From: Denitromonas iodatirespirans
GTDB lineage: Bacteria > Pseudomonadota > Gammaproteobacteria > Burkholderiales > Rhodocyclaceae
NCBI RefSeq assembly: GCF_018524365.1
Contig: NZ_JAEKFT010000018.1
Coordinates: 46,490 to 110,489 of the forward strand
Reading direction: 5' to 3'
Length of the DNA stretch: 64,000 nt
Shown piece by piece: positions 44,101 to 54,586 of the stretch (position 1 is its first letter; every line of letters starts with the position of its first letter). The notes below the pieces were generated by a model. The model was given only the letters and a program-made list of their open reading frames with translations, had not been told where the DNA came from and made no database searches. The position numbers and the translations under genes were made by a program.

Positions 44101-44804
44101 GGTTCGAAGGCGACATCGACGACGACGATGCCGAAGGTGTCGCCCGCTGGCGTGATGACCGGCGTGGCGGTCCGGAACGTCGCCTCGGCGGGCGTCCCGC
44201 CGGCGATGGCCGCGTGCGTGAGCGGCGACACCGAGACTTCGCCGACGCCGGCCGCAGTGGTTTGGTGGATGAAGCCGGCGTCGCGATCGGTCATCAGGGC
44301 GTTGCTGGGGATGATGATGACGGCGGCCCCCCGCCGTTCGACGCGGATCAACTCACGGTATGGCGTGTCGGCGCTGACCAGGCGGATCCGGAGATAGTTG
44401 GGATTGCTGGCCGCGTAGCGCGAGAAGATCTGTTCCAGGCGCTGGTGCCAGTGGGTGAGGGCGCTGTCGCCAAGCGGGTCGCTGGCGTCGTTCTTCAGGG
44501 CGCGAGCCAGGCCCGATATCGCCGGCACATCGGCCAGGAAGGCGGTCGAGCGGCGGGCGTCGTCGATTCTGCTGCGCAAGGTGCCGCCGTTGTACTCGAT
44601 GACCTTGCCCAGCGCAGCATGATGACCGCCGACGAGTTGGGTGCGCTGGTCGGCGGCCATATGCTGGACCAGGCCGAGCGATACCAACAAGATCAGCGTG
44701 ACGGCGCCGACGGCGACTCGCATGCTCAGCGGCATGCGGCGGAGGTTCAAGCGTCGGGCCATGGCGAGCGCGGGCCTGGCGAGGGGCGGCCACTCGCCAT
44801 GCAT
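41133..44804 (-). CDS. membrane dCache-HAMP-PAS-GGDEF-EAL cyclic-di-GMP enzyme
   Basis: 1223 residues. Two membrane helices (about 25-48 and 345-367) enclose a periplasmic dCache-like sensor (IIIPSNALMTDRDAGFIHQT, TPVITPAGDTFGIVVVDV). A HAMP segment and three PAS domains follow. The GGDEF domain has ARLGGDEFVVV (motif near 864) and the EAL domain AVEALIRWQHP (near 992), NLSACQL, EITEST and DDFGTGYSSL. Both catalytic sites look intact, so it may make and break c-di-GMP. It starts one base after the stop of the TonB receptor gene; ATG 44762 is an alternative start. Confidence 0.92.
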   Translation of the reverse strand: MHGEWPPLARPALAMARRLNLRRMPLSMRVAVGAVTLILLVSLGLVQHMAADQRTQLVGGHHAALGKVIEYNGGTLRSRIDDARRSTAFLADVPAISGLARALKNDASDPLGDSALTHWHQRLEQIFSRYAASNPNYLRIRLVSADTPYRELIRVERRGAAVIIIPSNALMTDRDAGFIHQTTAAGVGEVSVSPLTHAAIAGGTPAEATFRTATPVITPAGDTFGIVVVDVAFEPLTSAILDNLPDQVSAYLADEAGHYLHAPGLPRTPAEADPGATWFAQFPQLAQATDKAAQRPTVVAFDGRDGPAWGIARRIHYDPLHPERYLTLFYTLPERVVTEGAAHSEATLAAGVVFGALLIAALLVWTIRRAFSPLEQLARAGEAMARGRYDTPLPDLADSELSGLGRAFTAMQVNIAQREAEFRAVTATSPDAFWALDMSGRIVDANRACERLLGYSRAELLALRMADLEADKSPEEALLQIHDIVTGGGGGLIATEYRRKDGTRVPVEITVSHWPIAGGRLFGFVRDITERHRVEAAVRHSEARYRLLFANSPQPMWLFDENSLRFIDVNDAAIAHYGFSREQFQQMRLIDLHPVRDVPRLIAALSNTPTGRMSGEYQHRTSDGRIIDAVMWTERIQTQEQPERIALIQDVTERKRTEQSLRLHANIFERAGEAIVITDTHNRIVSVNPAFTALTGYQLDEVIDRDPKILASGATPAEVYRGMWAALQDTGFWQGELIDRRKDGSTYPKWAAISVIRNDGGELTHYMASFTDISDRKAAEERIQYLAHHDDLTGLINRYSLESRLKQAIHMSRREKHHLAVMFIDMDRFKLINDTLGHHVGDRLLQQVAQRLRQCVRESDIVARLGGDEFVVVTTAMSAAADALTVARDIRESLARPYPLDGTPMHSSPSIGVAVFPDDGSDTDTLMKNADTAMYHAKEQGRNNVQFFTPAMNTAAAERMALETELRAALEAQQFVLHYQPQVDTHSGQLTAVEALIRWQHPARGLVPPMAFIPVAEETGMIEAIGAWVLDEACGQLAQWRAEGIRIARMAVNLSACQLRAAALHDQVSTALTRHGLGPGDLELEITESTAMANPEHAIAQLHALRSIGVRLAIDDFGTGYSSLAYLKRLPIQTLKLDRSFVRDIETDPNDAAISAATLALAHSLGLKVVAEGVETEGQRHFLATHRCDQLQGYMFGKPEPADVWRQRWRATAAPHRPEAQTP

Positions 44805-44805
44805 C

Positions 44806-46824
44806 TCACAGCGGCCACGTCAGTACCACGCCGAGACTGCGGCCATCCTGCGCCAGCCGGTGCTGGACATGGTCGAGCGATGCGGGTTCGGAATAGCGGC
44901 GGTCGAGCAGGTTGAACAGGCTGGCGCGCAGGGTGGCGCCGCCCGGCAGGTGGCGACTGAGCAGGCTCAGGTTGACCAGGGTGCGCCCGCCGGTATGGCC
45001 GCCTTCGAGGGTGTCGCGCCGGCTTTCGTATTGCACCTCGAGGCCGGACTGCAGGCGCGGCGTCCAGTAGGCCAGCCAGTTGGCCTTGAGCATGTGGCGC
45101 GGCACGTTGGTGAGCGCCTTGCCGGTGCCGTCGTCGACGCTGCGCTGCCAGGTGTAGCTCAGGCCGAGGCGGTCGCCGTTGGCGCGGGCCAGCTCGGCTT
45201 CGAGCTCGATGCCGTGTGCCGTGGCCTGCGCGACGTTGCGGAAGCTGACGGTGTCGTCGTTCGGGTCGGTCACGCTGTCGATCAGGTCGCTGATGCGGTA
45301 GCGGAAAGCCGAGCCGGACAGGCGCAGCCCGTCGGTCTGGTATTCGTACACGGCTTCGAGCGTGCGGATGGTTTCAGCCGAGAGGTCGGGGTTGGCGACA
45401 TTGAAGCCGTCGATCGCGTAGTAGCGCTCGTAGGCCGTCGGCGCGCGGCTGGCACTGCCATACAGCAGTTTGAGCGTGGTGCTGTCGCTGAGCAGATGGA
45501 TCAAGCCCAGGCGGGGGTGGGCGGTGATGTTGCCGGTCCATTGGCGGTCCCAGCGCATGCCGAGATTGAGTTGCCAGCGCGGAGCGAAGCGGAATTCGTC
45601 TTCGGCGAAGAAGCCCCAGTGGCGGCCTTGGCGCCGATCTTGCAGGTAGCTCTGGTAGGGATCGAGGTCGACGTTGCTCTGCTCGATACGCCGGTCGTAG
45701 AAGACTTCACCCCAGACACGCAGGGTGTGCCGGTCGATGGCCTGGCTGATCCAGCTCGCTTCGAGGCCGATCTGCTCGCCCAGACCGCGGTCTTCGGTGA
45801 GCGTGACCGGCGGGTAGTCGTAGGGATAGTGGCCGGTGTAGTCGTAGCGGCTGTAGCTGGCCCGGATGTTGGCCGAGGAGTCGTCGGACAGGCGGAGGGT
45901 GCGCGCCGCCGAGACCATCAGGTAGTCGTCTTCGGTGCGGCTGCGCCGGTCGTTGAACTGCTGCTGGAACGAGCCGGTCGGCACGCCCTTGTCGCGCTGG
46001 CTGGCGATCAGCTGCAGGTGCCACTGGTCGAGCAGCAACTTGGCGAACAGCCTGTTGCGTGCCTCGCTGTCCAGGCCTTCGGCGCGCCCGTGATTGGTCG
46101 ATGGGGCGTCGAATTCGGGGTAGTAGTGGTTGGCGCCGCTGCTGCGCACGCGGCTGGCCGACAGCATCAGGCGGGCGGATGGGGCGAGCAGCCGGTCGAG
46201 CGTGACCTGCAGGCCGGCCCGCCCGTTGTTGCCGGCCTCGACGCGGATCTGCTGGCTGTCGGTCGGGACCGGATCGCGGGTGACGATGTTGATCAGGCCG
46301 AGCAGGGCATTGTTGCCATAGGCGGAGGAGCCGGGCCCGGGCAGGAATTCGACCCGCTTGATCAGCGAGATGTCCACCGGAAAGTCGCTGCCGATCGACC
46401 CCTGGTTATAAACCGGGTCGGCCAGGCGCATGCCATCGATCAGGATCATCACCCGGGTGTTGTAGTCGCCCGGTCGTGCAAAGCCGCGGGTGCCCAGGTA
46501 GTGGTAGTTGCGATCGTAGGTGGTGAACAGGCCGCGCATGCTGCGCAGCACATCGGCCAGGGTGCGATAGCCGTAGGCTTCGATGTCTTCGGCGGTGACG
46601 ATGGTGACCCGTGTGGGGGCGTGAATCCGTTTCTGCGGAAAGCGGCCGGCATCGACAGCGGTCTCGATCTGGATCAGCGTGTCGATGTCGGCGTCGAGCA
46701 ATTGCTCCGGCGAGAGCGCGGCCGCCGATGCCGACGGGGCGGCAAGACTCAGCCAGATCACCCCGATGGTTTGGCAGCACAGGCGCACTGCGCCCTGGAT
46801 CGGAGTATGGCGGGATCGAGGCAT
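44806..46824 (-). CDS. TonB-dependent receptor coupled to the c-di-GMP enzyme
   Basis: 672 residues with signal peptide, plug (RVTIVTAEDIEAYGYRTLAD, GTRGFARPGDYNTRVMILID, VEFLPGPGSSAYGNNALLG) and a beta-barrel ending in GVVLTWPL. The plug lacks an obvious siderophore signature and is more like BtuB/CirA-type receptors. The segment LLDADIDTLIQIETAVDAG before the plug looks like a TonB/signalling extension. Tight coupling to the following c-di-GMP gene suggests the receptor's ligand feeds into that signalling route. Confidence 0.9.
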   Translation of the reverse strand: MPRSRHTPIQGAVRLCCQTIGVIWLSLAAPSASAAALSPEQLLDADIDTLIQIETAVDAGRFPQKRIHAPTRVTIVTAEDIEAYGYRTLADVLRSMRGLFTTYDRNYHYLGTRGFARPGDYNTRVMILIDGMRLADPVYNQGSIGSDFPVDISLIKRVEFLPGPGSSAYGNNALLGLINIVTRDPVPTDSQQIRVEAGNNGRAGLQVTLDRLLAPSARLMLSASRVRSSGANHYYPEFDAPSTNHGRAEGLDSEARNRLFAKLLLDQWHLQLIASQRDKGVPTGSFQQQFNDRRSRTEDDYLMVSAARTLRLSDDSSANIRASYSRYDYTGHYPYDYPPVTLTEDRGLGEQIGLEASWISQAIDRHTLRVWGEVFYDRRIEQSNVDLDPYQSYLQDRRQGRHWGFFAEDEFRFAPRWQLNLGMRWDRQWTGNITAHPRLGLIHLLSDSTTLKLLYGSASRAPTAYERYYAIDGFNVANPDLSAETIRTLEAVYEYQTDGLRLSGSAFRYRISDLIDSVTDPNDDTVSFRNVAQATAHGIELEAELARANGDRLGLSYTWQRSVDDGTGKALTNVPRHMLKANWLAYWTPRLQSGLEVQYESRRDTLEGGHTGGRTLVNLSLLSRHLPGGATLRASLFNLLDRRYSEPASLDHVQHRLAQDGRSLGVVLTWPL

Positions 46825-46986
46825 GGGGCAGGGGCTTGGTCGAGTGGGGGCGTTGTCTCGATCGGCCCATCCGTGGACGGGGGCGTCGGGACGTCGCGTT
46901 CAGGTTCCGAATTGCGCTGTCCACATAGCGGCGGGGGGCGCGGAAACTTGAGGTTCGTCGGCCCGTGTTCGGGCCAGGAAAGAAGA

Positions 46987-47012
46987 AGGGCGACCCAGTG
47001 ACGGGTCGCCCT
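46987..47012 (-). terminator. intrinsic terminator of norCB
   Basis: Perfect 10-bp stem AGGGCGACCC / GGGTCGCCCT around AGTGAC, followed on the minus strand by TTCTTCTTTC. It lies 25 bp after the norB stop. Confidence 0.88.
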
Positions 47013-47036
47013 CGGATGCAACGGGTCGGCGCGTGT

Positions 47037-48434
<1,398 letters not shown>

Positions 48435-48448
48435 TCAGATAGCCGTGA

Positions 48449-48874
48449 TCAGCCTTCGATGTTGGGCGGCCAGTTGGCGGTGTTGATCTCGGAGCTGTAC
48501 TTCAGGAATTCCACGAGATCGTCCAACTCCTTGTCGGTGAAGCCGAAGTTCGGCATCTGGCGACGTCCGGGAGCGCCAGTCGGCTGCGACTGGATCCAGG
48601 CCTTGATGAACTCCGGGCCGCGGCGGGGATACACGTTGCCCAGCTCCGGTGCAAAGTAGGCGCCTTCGCCCAGCAGCGTATGACAGCCGATGCAGTTATT
48701 GACTTCCCACAGCTTCTTGCCATTGATCACTGCTTCGGTCAGGTTGGCGCGGTTATCCCGCTTTGGAACCTCCTTCATGGTGTCGAAGGTCAGCGCGAGA
48801 AACAGGAGGGCGAAGAACACCGTACCCCCGTAAAAGATGTTTCGCGCCATGGATTTGGTAAATGTACCGCTCAT
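48449..48874 (-). CDS. norC: nitric oxide reductase subunit C (cytochrome c)
   Basis: 141 residues: an N-terminal membrane anchor (IFYGGTVFFALLFLALTF) and one heme c site NNCIGCHTLLGEGAYFAPEL with distal Met in RRQMPNFGF. It passes electrons from periplasmic cytochromes to NorB. ATG 48874 follows GGGAGG; further in-frame upstream codons are non-coding. norB follows after 35 bp. Confidence 0.97.
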   Translation of the reverse strand: MSGTFTKSMARNIFYGGTVFFALLFLALTFDTMKEVPKRDNRANLTEAVINGKKLWEVNNCIGCHTLLGEGAYFAPELGNVYPRRGPEFIKAWIQSQPTGAPGRRQMPNFGFTDKELDDLVEFLKYSSEINTANWPPNIEG

Positions 48875-48947
48875 GGAGCCTCCCCATTGGATATCGCTGT
48901 ACAGCACAGCTTGGGGCGCATGGTGCGCGTCCGTCCGCGCGACGGCA

Positions 48948-48961
48948 TTGATGCGAGTCAA
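48948..48961. promoter_or_regulatory. FNR/Dnr-type box upstream of norC
   Basis: TTGATGCGAGTCAA matches TTGAT-N4-ATCAA at nine of ten positions. It is 74-87 bp before the norC start, suitable for activation by an FNR, NNR or Dnr regulator under low oxygen and NO. No such regulator gene is in the window. Confidence 0.7.
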
Positions 48962-49090
48962 CTCGGCGAGGGATAAGCGCTCCATGAAATTCCCCTGAAA
49001 CCCTTGTGGTTATTGGGTTTTGGAGAATCCTGGCGCTTCGGGCAGCGCATCGGGCGATGCGTGTGTCGTGGTGGGGCGAAGGTCGAACCG

Positions 49091-49119
49091 AAAAACAAAC
49101 GGCCCGCAAAGGCGGGCCG
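49091..49119 (-). terminator. intrinsic terminator of the CBS gene
   Basis: Stem CGGCCCGC / GCGGGCCG around AAAG, followed on the minus strand by TTTGTTTTT. It is 24 bp beyond the CBS gene stop. Confidence 0.88.
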
Positions 49120-49142
49120 CTGGCGTGATACGGCGTGCCGGT

Positions 49143-49586
49143 TCAGGTGCTGATGTCGCCGGCGATATAGCTAGACAATTGCTGGATGGTGGCCTCGTGC
49201 TCGGCGATGACCGATTTGACCACGTCACCGATGGTGACGATGCCGCAGATCCTGCCGTGATCGACCACCGGCAGATGGCGGAAGCGGTTCTGAGTCATGA
49301 TCGACATCACCTCGTCGATGGTGTGGGACGGGGTGATGGTGCACACGTTCGGCGTCATCAGATCCTTGATGCGGCTGTCCTTGGACGACAAGCCCTTGAG
49401 GGCAACCTTGCGGGCGTAGTCCCGCTCGGTAAAGATCCCCACCATCTGTTCGCCCTGGAGCACCAGCACGGCACCGATGTCGCGCTCGGCCATCAGGGCC
49501 AGCGCTTCGATGACGGTGGCGTCCGGCGTGACGGCATGGGTGACGGCGCCTTTTTGTTCAAGCACCTGTTGCACGGTGGTGGTCAT
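49143..49586 (-). CDS. CBS-domain pair protein
   Basis: 147 residues consisting of two CBS domains: VTPDATVIEALALMAERDIGA... EQMVGIFTERDYARKV and ITPSHTIDEVMSIMTQNRFRHLPVVDHGRICGIVTIGDVVKSVI. Such stand-alone proteins bind adenine nucleotides or NAD as sensors. GGGAG precedes ATG 49586. It lies upstream of norCB but has its own terminator, so it is not in that operon. Confidence 0.92.
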   Translation of the reverse strand: MTTTVQQVLEQKGAVTHAVTPDATVIEALALMAERDIGAVLVLQGEQMVGIFTERDYARKVALKGLSSKDSRIKDLMTPNVCTITPSHTIDEVMSIMTQNRFRHLPVVDHGRICGIVTIGDVVKSVIAEHEATIQQLSSYIAGDIST

Positions 49587-49711
49587 CGTCTGTTCTCCCT
49601 CCTGAATTGGCGTGATGCTGACGGTATGGCGTGGCAGCTCGTCCGGCCGCCGGCCGTCCACAGCCGCTAGCTTGTTACGAAGCCGGCAAACACGCAAGTG
49701 CCGAGGTGGGT

Positions 49712-50110
49712 TCAGGCGGAGAGGGAGGCGGTCTTCGACACCAGTTCGCTCGCCGCTTCGACCACCTGGGCGGCGACCGCTTCGGCTTCGGTGGGGTCGA
49801 GATCGCGGTAGCGCTGCGCGCCGACGCCGAGGCGGGTCATGACCAGATGGCGATCGGGTGCGATGCCCTGGTTCGTCAGGCATTGCCGGGCGCAGGCCAA
49901 ATGGCAGCCGTCCAGCACCAGGATCGGACGCCCCGAGCGGGCGAGCTGCAGCAGGTGGGAGATGCCTGCGCCGACCCCTACCACGCAGGACATCTCGGCC
50001 AAGCCGAGGCGGTCGAGCTTGAGCGCCAGGTAGTTGGTCATCTGCGCGGCGGTGGTGCAGCCCGAGCAGGCGTAGACCAGCGGTCGATCAGGATGGCAGA
50101 CGCGGAGCAT
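49712..50110 (-). CDS. DGC-domain zinc-binding protein
   Basis: 132 residues with the cysteine pattern of the DGC family: VYACSGCTTAAQMTNYLAL near the N-terminus and ILVLDGCHLACARQCL in the middle. The Cys residues probably hold zinc or a redox group. Function unknown; family members often sit near redox or mercury genes. It is alone between the CBS gene and panC. Confidence 0.85.
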   Translation of the reverse strand: MLRVCHPDRPLVYACSGCTTAAQMTNYLALKLDRLGLAEMSCVVGVGAGISHLLQLARSGRPILVLDGCHLACARQCLTNQGIAPDRHLVMTRLGVGAQRYRDLDPTEAEAVAAQVVEAASELVSKTASLSA

Positions 50111-50206
50111 GGCATGAATTCCGGATCAGGCAGCTCGATGAGCCGACACCCCGGATGGTGCCCGAATCCGTGCTCGGGATCGCTGACTCAGGTCAACCGT
50201 GGGCGA

Positions 50207-51034
50207 TCAGATTTCCAGGTTGTCGATCAGGCGCGTGCTGCCGAGGCGCGCGGCGGCCAGCACCACCAGGGCATCGGACGGCGTTTGCGGCGACTGCAGA
50301 TCGCTCTGGCGACGCACGGCGACATAGTCCGGCTGCCAGCGATGCGTGGCCAGCTCGCCCATCGCCGCCCGTTCGAGCGCATCGAAGTTGCGTTCGCCGG
50401 CGCGGATCGCATCGCGGATACGGCACAGGCAGCGGTACAGGCGGGCGGCCTCTTCGCGCTCGCTGGTCGACAGATAGCGGTTGCGGGAGGACAGTGCCAA
50501 GCCATCGTCGGCGCGCACGGTCTCGCCGGGCAGCACCTCGACCGGAATCGCCAGTTGGGCGACCATGTTCCGCAGCACCATCAATTGCTGGTAGTCCTTC
50601 TTGCCGAAGAGGGCCACATCGGGCTGGACGATGTTGAGCAGCTTGAGCACCACGGTGGCGACACCGCGGAAGTGGCCGGGGCGGAAGGCGCCTTCGAGCG
50701 TGGCGACCTGGATCGGGTCGGGGTCCACATGGTAGGTCTGGCGCACCGGATACATGGCGCTTTCGGTGGGCGTGAACAGGTGGGCCACGCCGGCCGCCTC
50801 GAGCTTTTCGCAATCGGCCTCGAGGGTGCGCGGATACTTCTCGAAGTCTTCGTTCGGGCCGAACTGCAGGCGGTTGACGAAAATGCTGGCGATCACCGCG
50901 TCGGCGCGTTCGCCGGCCTGGCGCATGAGGGTGATGTGGCCTTCATGAAGATTGCCCATGGTCGGCACGAGGGCAACCCGGCCGGCGGCACGGCGGGCCG
51001 CGCGCAGGCTGTCGATGGTGGTGTGAATCTGCAT
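50207..51034 (-). CDS. panC: pantothenate synthetase
   Basis: 275 residues joining pantoate and beta-alanine with ATP. Motifs: [15 protein letters not shown] (HIGH-like), [34 protein letters not shown] and the KMSKS-like region LSSRNRYLS. Start ATG 51034. It follows panB with 19 bp between. Confidence 0.97.
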   Translation of the reverse strand: MQIHTTIDSLRAARRAAGRVALVPTMGNLHEGHITLMRQAGERADAVIASIFVNRLQFGPNEDFEKYPRTLEADCEKLEAAGVAHLFTPTESAMYPVRQTYHVDPDPIQVATLEGAFRPGHFRGVATVVLKLLNIVQPDVALFGKKDYQQLMVLRNMVAQLAIPVEVLPGETVRADDGLALSSRNRYLSTSEREEAARLYRCLCRIRDAIRAGERNFDALERAAMGELATHRWQPDYVAVRRQSDLQSPQTPSDALVVLAAARLGSTRLIDNLEI

Positions 51035-51053
51035 GCGAAGTCCTGAGAGCCGG

Positions 51054-51869
51054 TCAGTAGCAGTGTTCGGGCGCCGGGAAGACGCCGGCGCGCACATCCT
51101 CGACATAGCGGGTGACCGCCTCGTCGATGCTGTGCGCACCTTCCATGAAATTCTTGGCGAAGCGTGCCTTGCGGCCGGGGAAGACGCCGATCAGATCGTG
51201 CAGCACCAGCACCTGGCCATCGCAATCGGCCCCGGCGCCGATGCCGATGGTGGCCATCGACTGCAGGCTGCGGGTCACCTCGCCGGCGACGGCGGCGGGC
51301 ACCATCTCCATCACCATCAGGGCCGCGCCGGCCTGTTCGAGCGCGATGGCGTCGGCCTTGAGGCGGGCCGCGCCGGCGTCGGTACGGCCCTGGACGCGAT
51401 AGCCGCCGAGCTGGTTGACCGACTGCGGGGTCAGCCCGATGTGCGCACAGACGGGCACGCCGCGCTCGACCAGGAAGCGGATGGTGTCGGCCATGAAGGC
51501 GCCGCCTTCGAGCTTGACCATCTGCGCGCCGGCAGCCATCAGCCGTGCCGCGTTGTGCATCGCCTGTTCAGGCGTTTCGTGATAGCTGCCGAAGGGCATG
51601 TCGGCGACGATGAAGGGGCGGTGACAGCCGCGTGCGACGCATTCGGTGTGATAGACCATGTGCTCCATGGTCACCGGCAGGGTGGTTTTCTGGCCCTGCA
51701 ACACATTGCCGAGCGAATCGCCGACAAGGATGACGTCAACGCCGCAACGCTCCAGCAGCGCGGCAAAGCTCGCGTCGTAGCCGGTTAGCATCACGATCTT
51801 CTCGCCGTCGGCGCGCATCTTGCCGAGGGTGGTCAGCGTGACGGGTTTCTGGTCCTGTAGATAGCTCAT
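51054..51869 (-). CDS. panB: ketopantoate hydroxymethyltransferase
   Basis: 271 residues; adds a one-carbon unit from methylene-THF to ketoisovalerate. Motifs: [41 protein letters not shown] and [27 protein letters not shown] precedes ATG 51869. First of the panBC pair. Confidence 0.97.
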   Translation of the reverse strand: MSYLQDQKPVTLTTLGKMRADGEKIVMLTGYDASFAALLERCGVDVILVGDSLGNVLQGQKTTLPVTMEHMVYHTECVARGCHRPFIVADMPFGSYHETPEQAMHNAARLMAAGAQMVKLEGGAFMADTIRFLVERGVPVCAHIGLTPQSVNQLGGYRVQGRTDAGAARLKADAIALEQAGAALMVMEMVPAAVAGEVTRSLQSMATIGIGAGADCDGQVLVLHDLIGVFPGRKARFAKNFMEGAHSIDEAVTRYVEDVRAGVFPAPEHCY

Positions 51870-51960
51870 GGCGCTTCTCTCTGTCTCGGCGCGCAGTAAA
51901 CCGCAAGCTGCTGCATTGCACAAGCGGTATTGCACAAATGTAACCGGTTCAGGGCAGGGG

Positions 51961-52602
51961 TCAGGCGGCGTAGCCGAAGAACTCCCGGTAGCTGCGCATG
52001 GCGCGCAGGCGCTCGATCAGCAGTTCGAAATCGTCGGCATGGTCGACCGGATTGAGCACTTCGGCATCGACGATGAACAGCGGCGAGGCGTCGTACTGGT
52101 AGAAGAATTTGGCGTAGCGTTCGGCCACGCGTTCCAGGTAGTGCGAGGTGATCGGCCGTTCGGCCTCGACGCCACGGCGCCCGATGCGCTCGATCAGCGT
52201 GTCCGGCTTGGCTTGCAGATAGACGACCAGATCCGGCTTGGGCGTGGGCGCCGGCACCACCAGGTCGTAGGTGCGCCGGTAGAGCGCGAATTCTTCGGGT
52301 TCGAGGTTCAGCTCGGCAAAGAGCGGGTCCTTGTCGAGAATGAAGTCGGAGACCACCCGGCGGCCGGCCACATCGTCGGCCACCAGCCGCTTGAGCTGGT
52401 CGACCCGCTGGTACAGAAAGGACAGCTGCGTGGGCAACGCCCAACGGGTCATGTCCTGGTAAAAGCGCGGCAGAAAGCTGTTGAGCTCGGGGTGCTCCAG
52501 CACCAGATCGGCCTCGAGACGATGGGCGAGGCGGCGGGCGAGGGAGGTCTTCCCCGCGCCGATGGGGCCTTCGACCACGATGAATTTGGCTTTGTCGAGC
52601 AT
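51961..52602 (-). CDS. deoxynucleoside kinase
   Basis: 213 residues: P-loop [17 protein letters not shown] at the N-terminus, DRR-like [26 protein letters not shown], and lid region [13 protein letters not shown]. It matches the bacterial dNK (dGK/dAK) family that commonly lies between folK and panB in betaproteobacteria, as here. Substrate base not determinable from sequence. Confidence 0.9.
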   Translation of the reverse strand: MLDKAKFIVVEGPIGAGKTSLARRLAHRLEADLVLEHPELNSFLPRFYQDMTRWALPTQLSFLYQRVDQLKRLVADDVAGRRVVSDFILDKDPLFAELNLEPEEFALYRRTYDLVVPAPTPKPDLVVYLQAKPDTLIERIGRRGVEAERPITSHYLERVAERYAKFFYQYDASPLFIVDAEVLNPVDHADDFELLIERLRAMRSYREFFGYAA

Positions 52603-52660
52603 GCTTGTGGGCGCCTGCGGGAAATTCGGAAGGATGGCCGGGGCCATCCGCGCGACCATC

Positions 52661-53170
52661 TTAGGTCGCCTGCTCCAGCGGTGCAATCGCCTGATCGGCG
52701 ACCGCGGGCAGCAGGCTGTCGACCCGGCCGATGCCGGGGATCTCGCGGGCCGGATCGAGTTCGGCCAGCGGCGCGAGGACGAAGGCGCGCTGGTGCATGC
52801 GCGGATGCGGCACCTGCAGGCCGGGCAGGACGATCTGCCGGTCGCCGTAGAGCAGCAGGTCCAGGTCGAGGGTGCGCGGCGCCATGGCGAATTCGCGCGT
52901 GCGGCCGTGGCGGGCCTCGATGTCCAGCAGGGCGACCAGCAGCGCCATCGGCGACAGGCGCGTCTCGATGCGGGCCACGGCGTTGATGTAATCGGGCTGG
53001 TTGCTGACGCCCACCGGCGCGCTGCGGTAGTTGCCCGAGCGGGCGACGAGCGTGGTTTCGGGCAGGGCGCCGAGCGCCTCGCAGCCGTGGGCGATGGCGC
53101 TGACCGGGTCGCCCAGGTTGGCGCCGAGGCCGATGAAGGCGGTGATCTGCGGCAAAACGCTCGACCTCAC
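52661..53170 (-). CDS. folK: HPPK, 2-amino-4-hydroxy-6-hydroxymethyldihydropteridine diphosphokinase
   Basis: 169 residues of folate synthesis enzyme: FIGLGANLGDP, SGNYRSAPVGVSNQPDYINAV, RTREFAMAPRTLDLDLLLYG and VPHPRMHQRAFVLAPLAEL. The start is GTG 53170, whose bases overlap the pcnB stop (GTGA). No ATG fits. Confidence 0.95.
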   Translation of the reverse strand: MRSSVLPQITAFIGLGANLGDPVSAIAHGCEALGALPETTLVARSGNYRSAPVGVSNQPDYINAVARIETRLSPMALLVALLDIEARHGRTREFAMAPRTLDLDLLLYGDRQIVLPGLQVPHPRMHQRAFVLAPLAELDPAREIPGIGRVDSLLPAVADQAIAPLEQAT

Positions 53171-54501
53171 GACTGGCCGCCGCCGGAGGCCGGCTTGCGC
53201 CGCCGCCGACGCCGGCGCCGGGTGGTGCCAGGTTCCGGTTCGGTCAGCATGTTTTCGCGGTCGCTGCCGCCGGCATGGGCAAAGTTGTGCCACCAATCGA
53301 CCTGTTCCATGTCGATCTCGCCCGAGATTGCACGCAGGCGCAGGAAGTCCCAACCGGCGCGGTAGCGCGGTTGCTCGAGTAGGCGGAAGGGCGCCTTGCC
53401 GGCGCGTTTCTCGAAGCGCGGTTGCAGTGCCCAGATGTCCTTGATGTCGCCGGCGATGCGCCGGGTGATGGCGAGCTTTTCGCCCTGCACGCTGAGCACT
53501 TCGTCCATGGCCTCGAACAGCGCGGGGTGGGTGTGCTCGCCGCGGGCCTTGCGCGCTTCCCAGTTGGCCAGCACTTCGTGCCACAGCAGCGTGGCGAACA
53601 GGAAGCCGGGCGACACCGGCTTGCCTTCGCGCACCCGTTCGTCGGTGTTCTCCAGCGAGGCCCAGACGAAACGCTCGCCCATCGGCTGCTCGAGGATCAC
53701 GTCGAGCAGGGGCAGCAGGCCGTGGTGCAGGCCTTCTTCGCGCAGTTGCTTGAGGCATTTGACGGCATGGCCCGAGAGCAGCAGCTTGAGCATCTCGTCG
53801 AACAGGCGGGCGGCCGGCACGTGGTCCATCAGGGACGCCATCTCGCGGATCGGCCGGCTGGCCGCCGGGTCGATGGTCAGGCCCAGCTTGGCGCCGAGGC
53901 GCACGGCACGCAGCATGCGCACCGGGTCTTCGCGGTAGCGCACCTTCGGGTCGCCGATCATGCGCAGCGTCTTCTGCTGCAGGTCGGCTACGCCGTGGTG
54001 GTAGTCGAGGATCTGTTCGTTGGTCGGATCGTAGTAGAGCGCGTTGACCGTGAAGTCGCGGCGCAGGGCGTCTTCTTCCTGCGAGCCGAAGACGTTGTCG
54101 TGCAGGATGCGGCCATGCTCGTCGGTCGAGGTGTTGGCAGCGTCCTGCGCGGCGCGGAAGGTGGACACTTCCATCATCTCGGCGCCGATCATCACATGCA
54201 CGATCTTGAAACGCCGGCCGATGATGCGCGAGCGCCGGAACAGGCGGCGCACCTCCTCGGGCGTCGCGCTGGTGGCGATGTCGAAGTCTTTGGGCGTCAG
54301 GTCGGCGAGCAGATCGCGAACCGCACCGCCGACGATGAAGGCCTTGAAACCGGCCTCTTGCAAGACGGTGCACACCTTGCGGGCGGCGGGCGAGACCCGC
54401 TCGGGAGGAATGCCGTGGATGGTGGCGGGAATCAGGGCCGGGCCGCCGGTAGGGCCCGGTGCAGCGCGGCGGAAGACCTTGCGCAGCAATTTACGGATCA
54501 T
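53167..54501 (-). CDS. pcnB: poly(A) polymerase I
   Basis: 444 residues. The nucleotidyltransferase core has GGAVRDLLADLTPKDFDIAT (G-G and D-x-D), RRSRIIGRRFKIVHV, RRDFTVNALYYDP and RYREDPVRMLRAVRLGAKL. The C-terminus is a run of arginines typical of bacterial poly(A) polymerases, distinguishing it from CCA-adding enzymes. It polyadenylates RNA for decay. ATG 54501 preferred. Confidence 0.95.
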   Translation of the reverse strand: MIRKLLRKVFRRAAPGPTGGPALIPATIHGIPPERVSPAARKVCTVLQEAGFKAFIVGGAVRDLLADLTPKDFDIATSATPEEVRRLFRRSRIIGRRFKIVHVMIGAEMMEVSTFRAAQDAANTSTDEHGRILHDNVFGSQEEDALRRDFTVNALYYDPTNEQILDYHHGVADLQQKTLRMIGDPKVRYREDPVRMLRAVRLGAKLGLTIDPAASRPIREMASLMDHVPAARLFDEMLKLLLSGHAVKCLKQLREEGLHHGLLPLLDVILEQPMGERFVWASLENTDERVREGKPVSPGFLFATLLWHEVLANWEARKARGEHTHPALFEAMDEVLSVQGEKLAITRRIAGDIKDIWALQPRFEKRAGKAPFRLLEQPRYRAGWDFLRLRAISGEIDMEQVDWWHNFAHAGGSDRENMLTEPEPGTTRRRRRRRRKPASGGGQS

Positions 54502-54586
54502 CTTGGATTCAGTGTGTTTTTGTATTGAGCCGGCGATCATACCGCAGCGCGCAGCGCGGGCCTATGCCGGCATGTGCCCCGCACCC

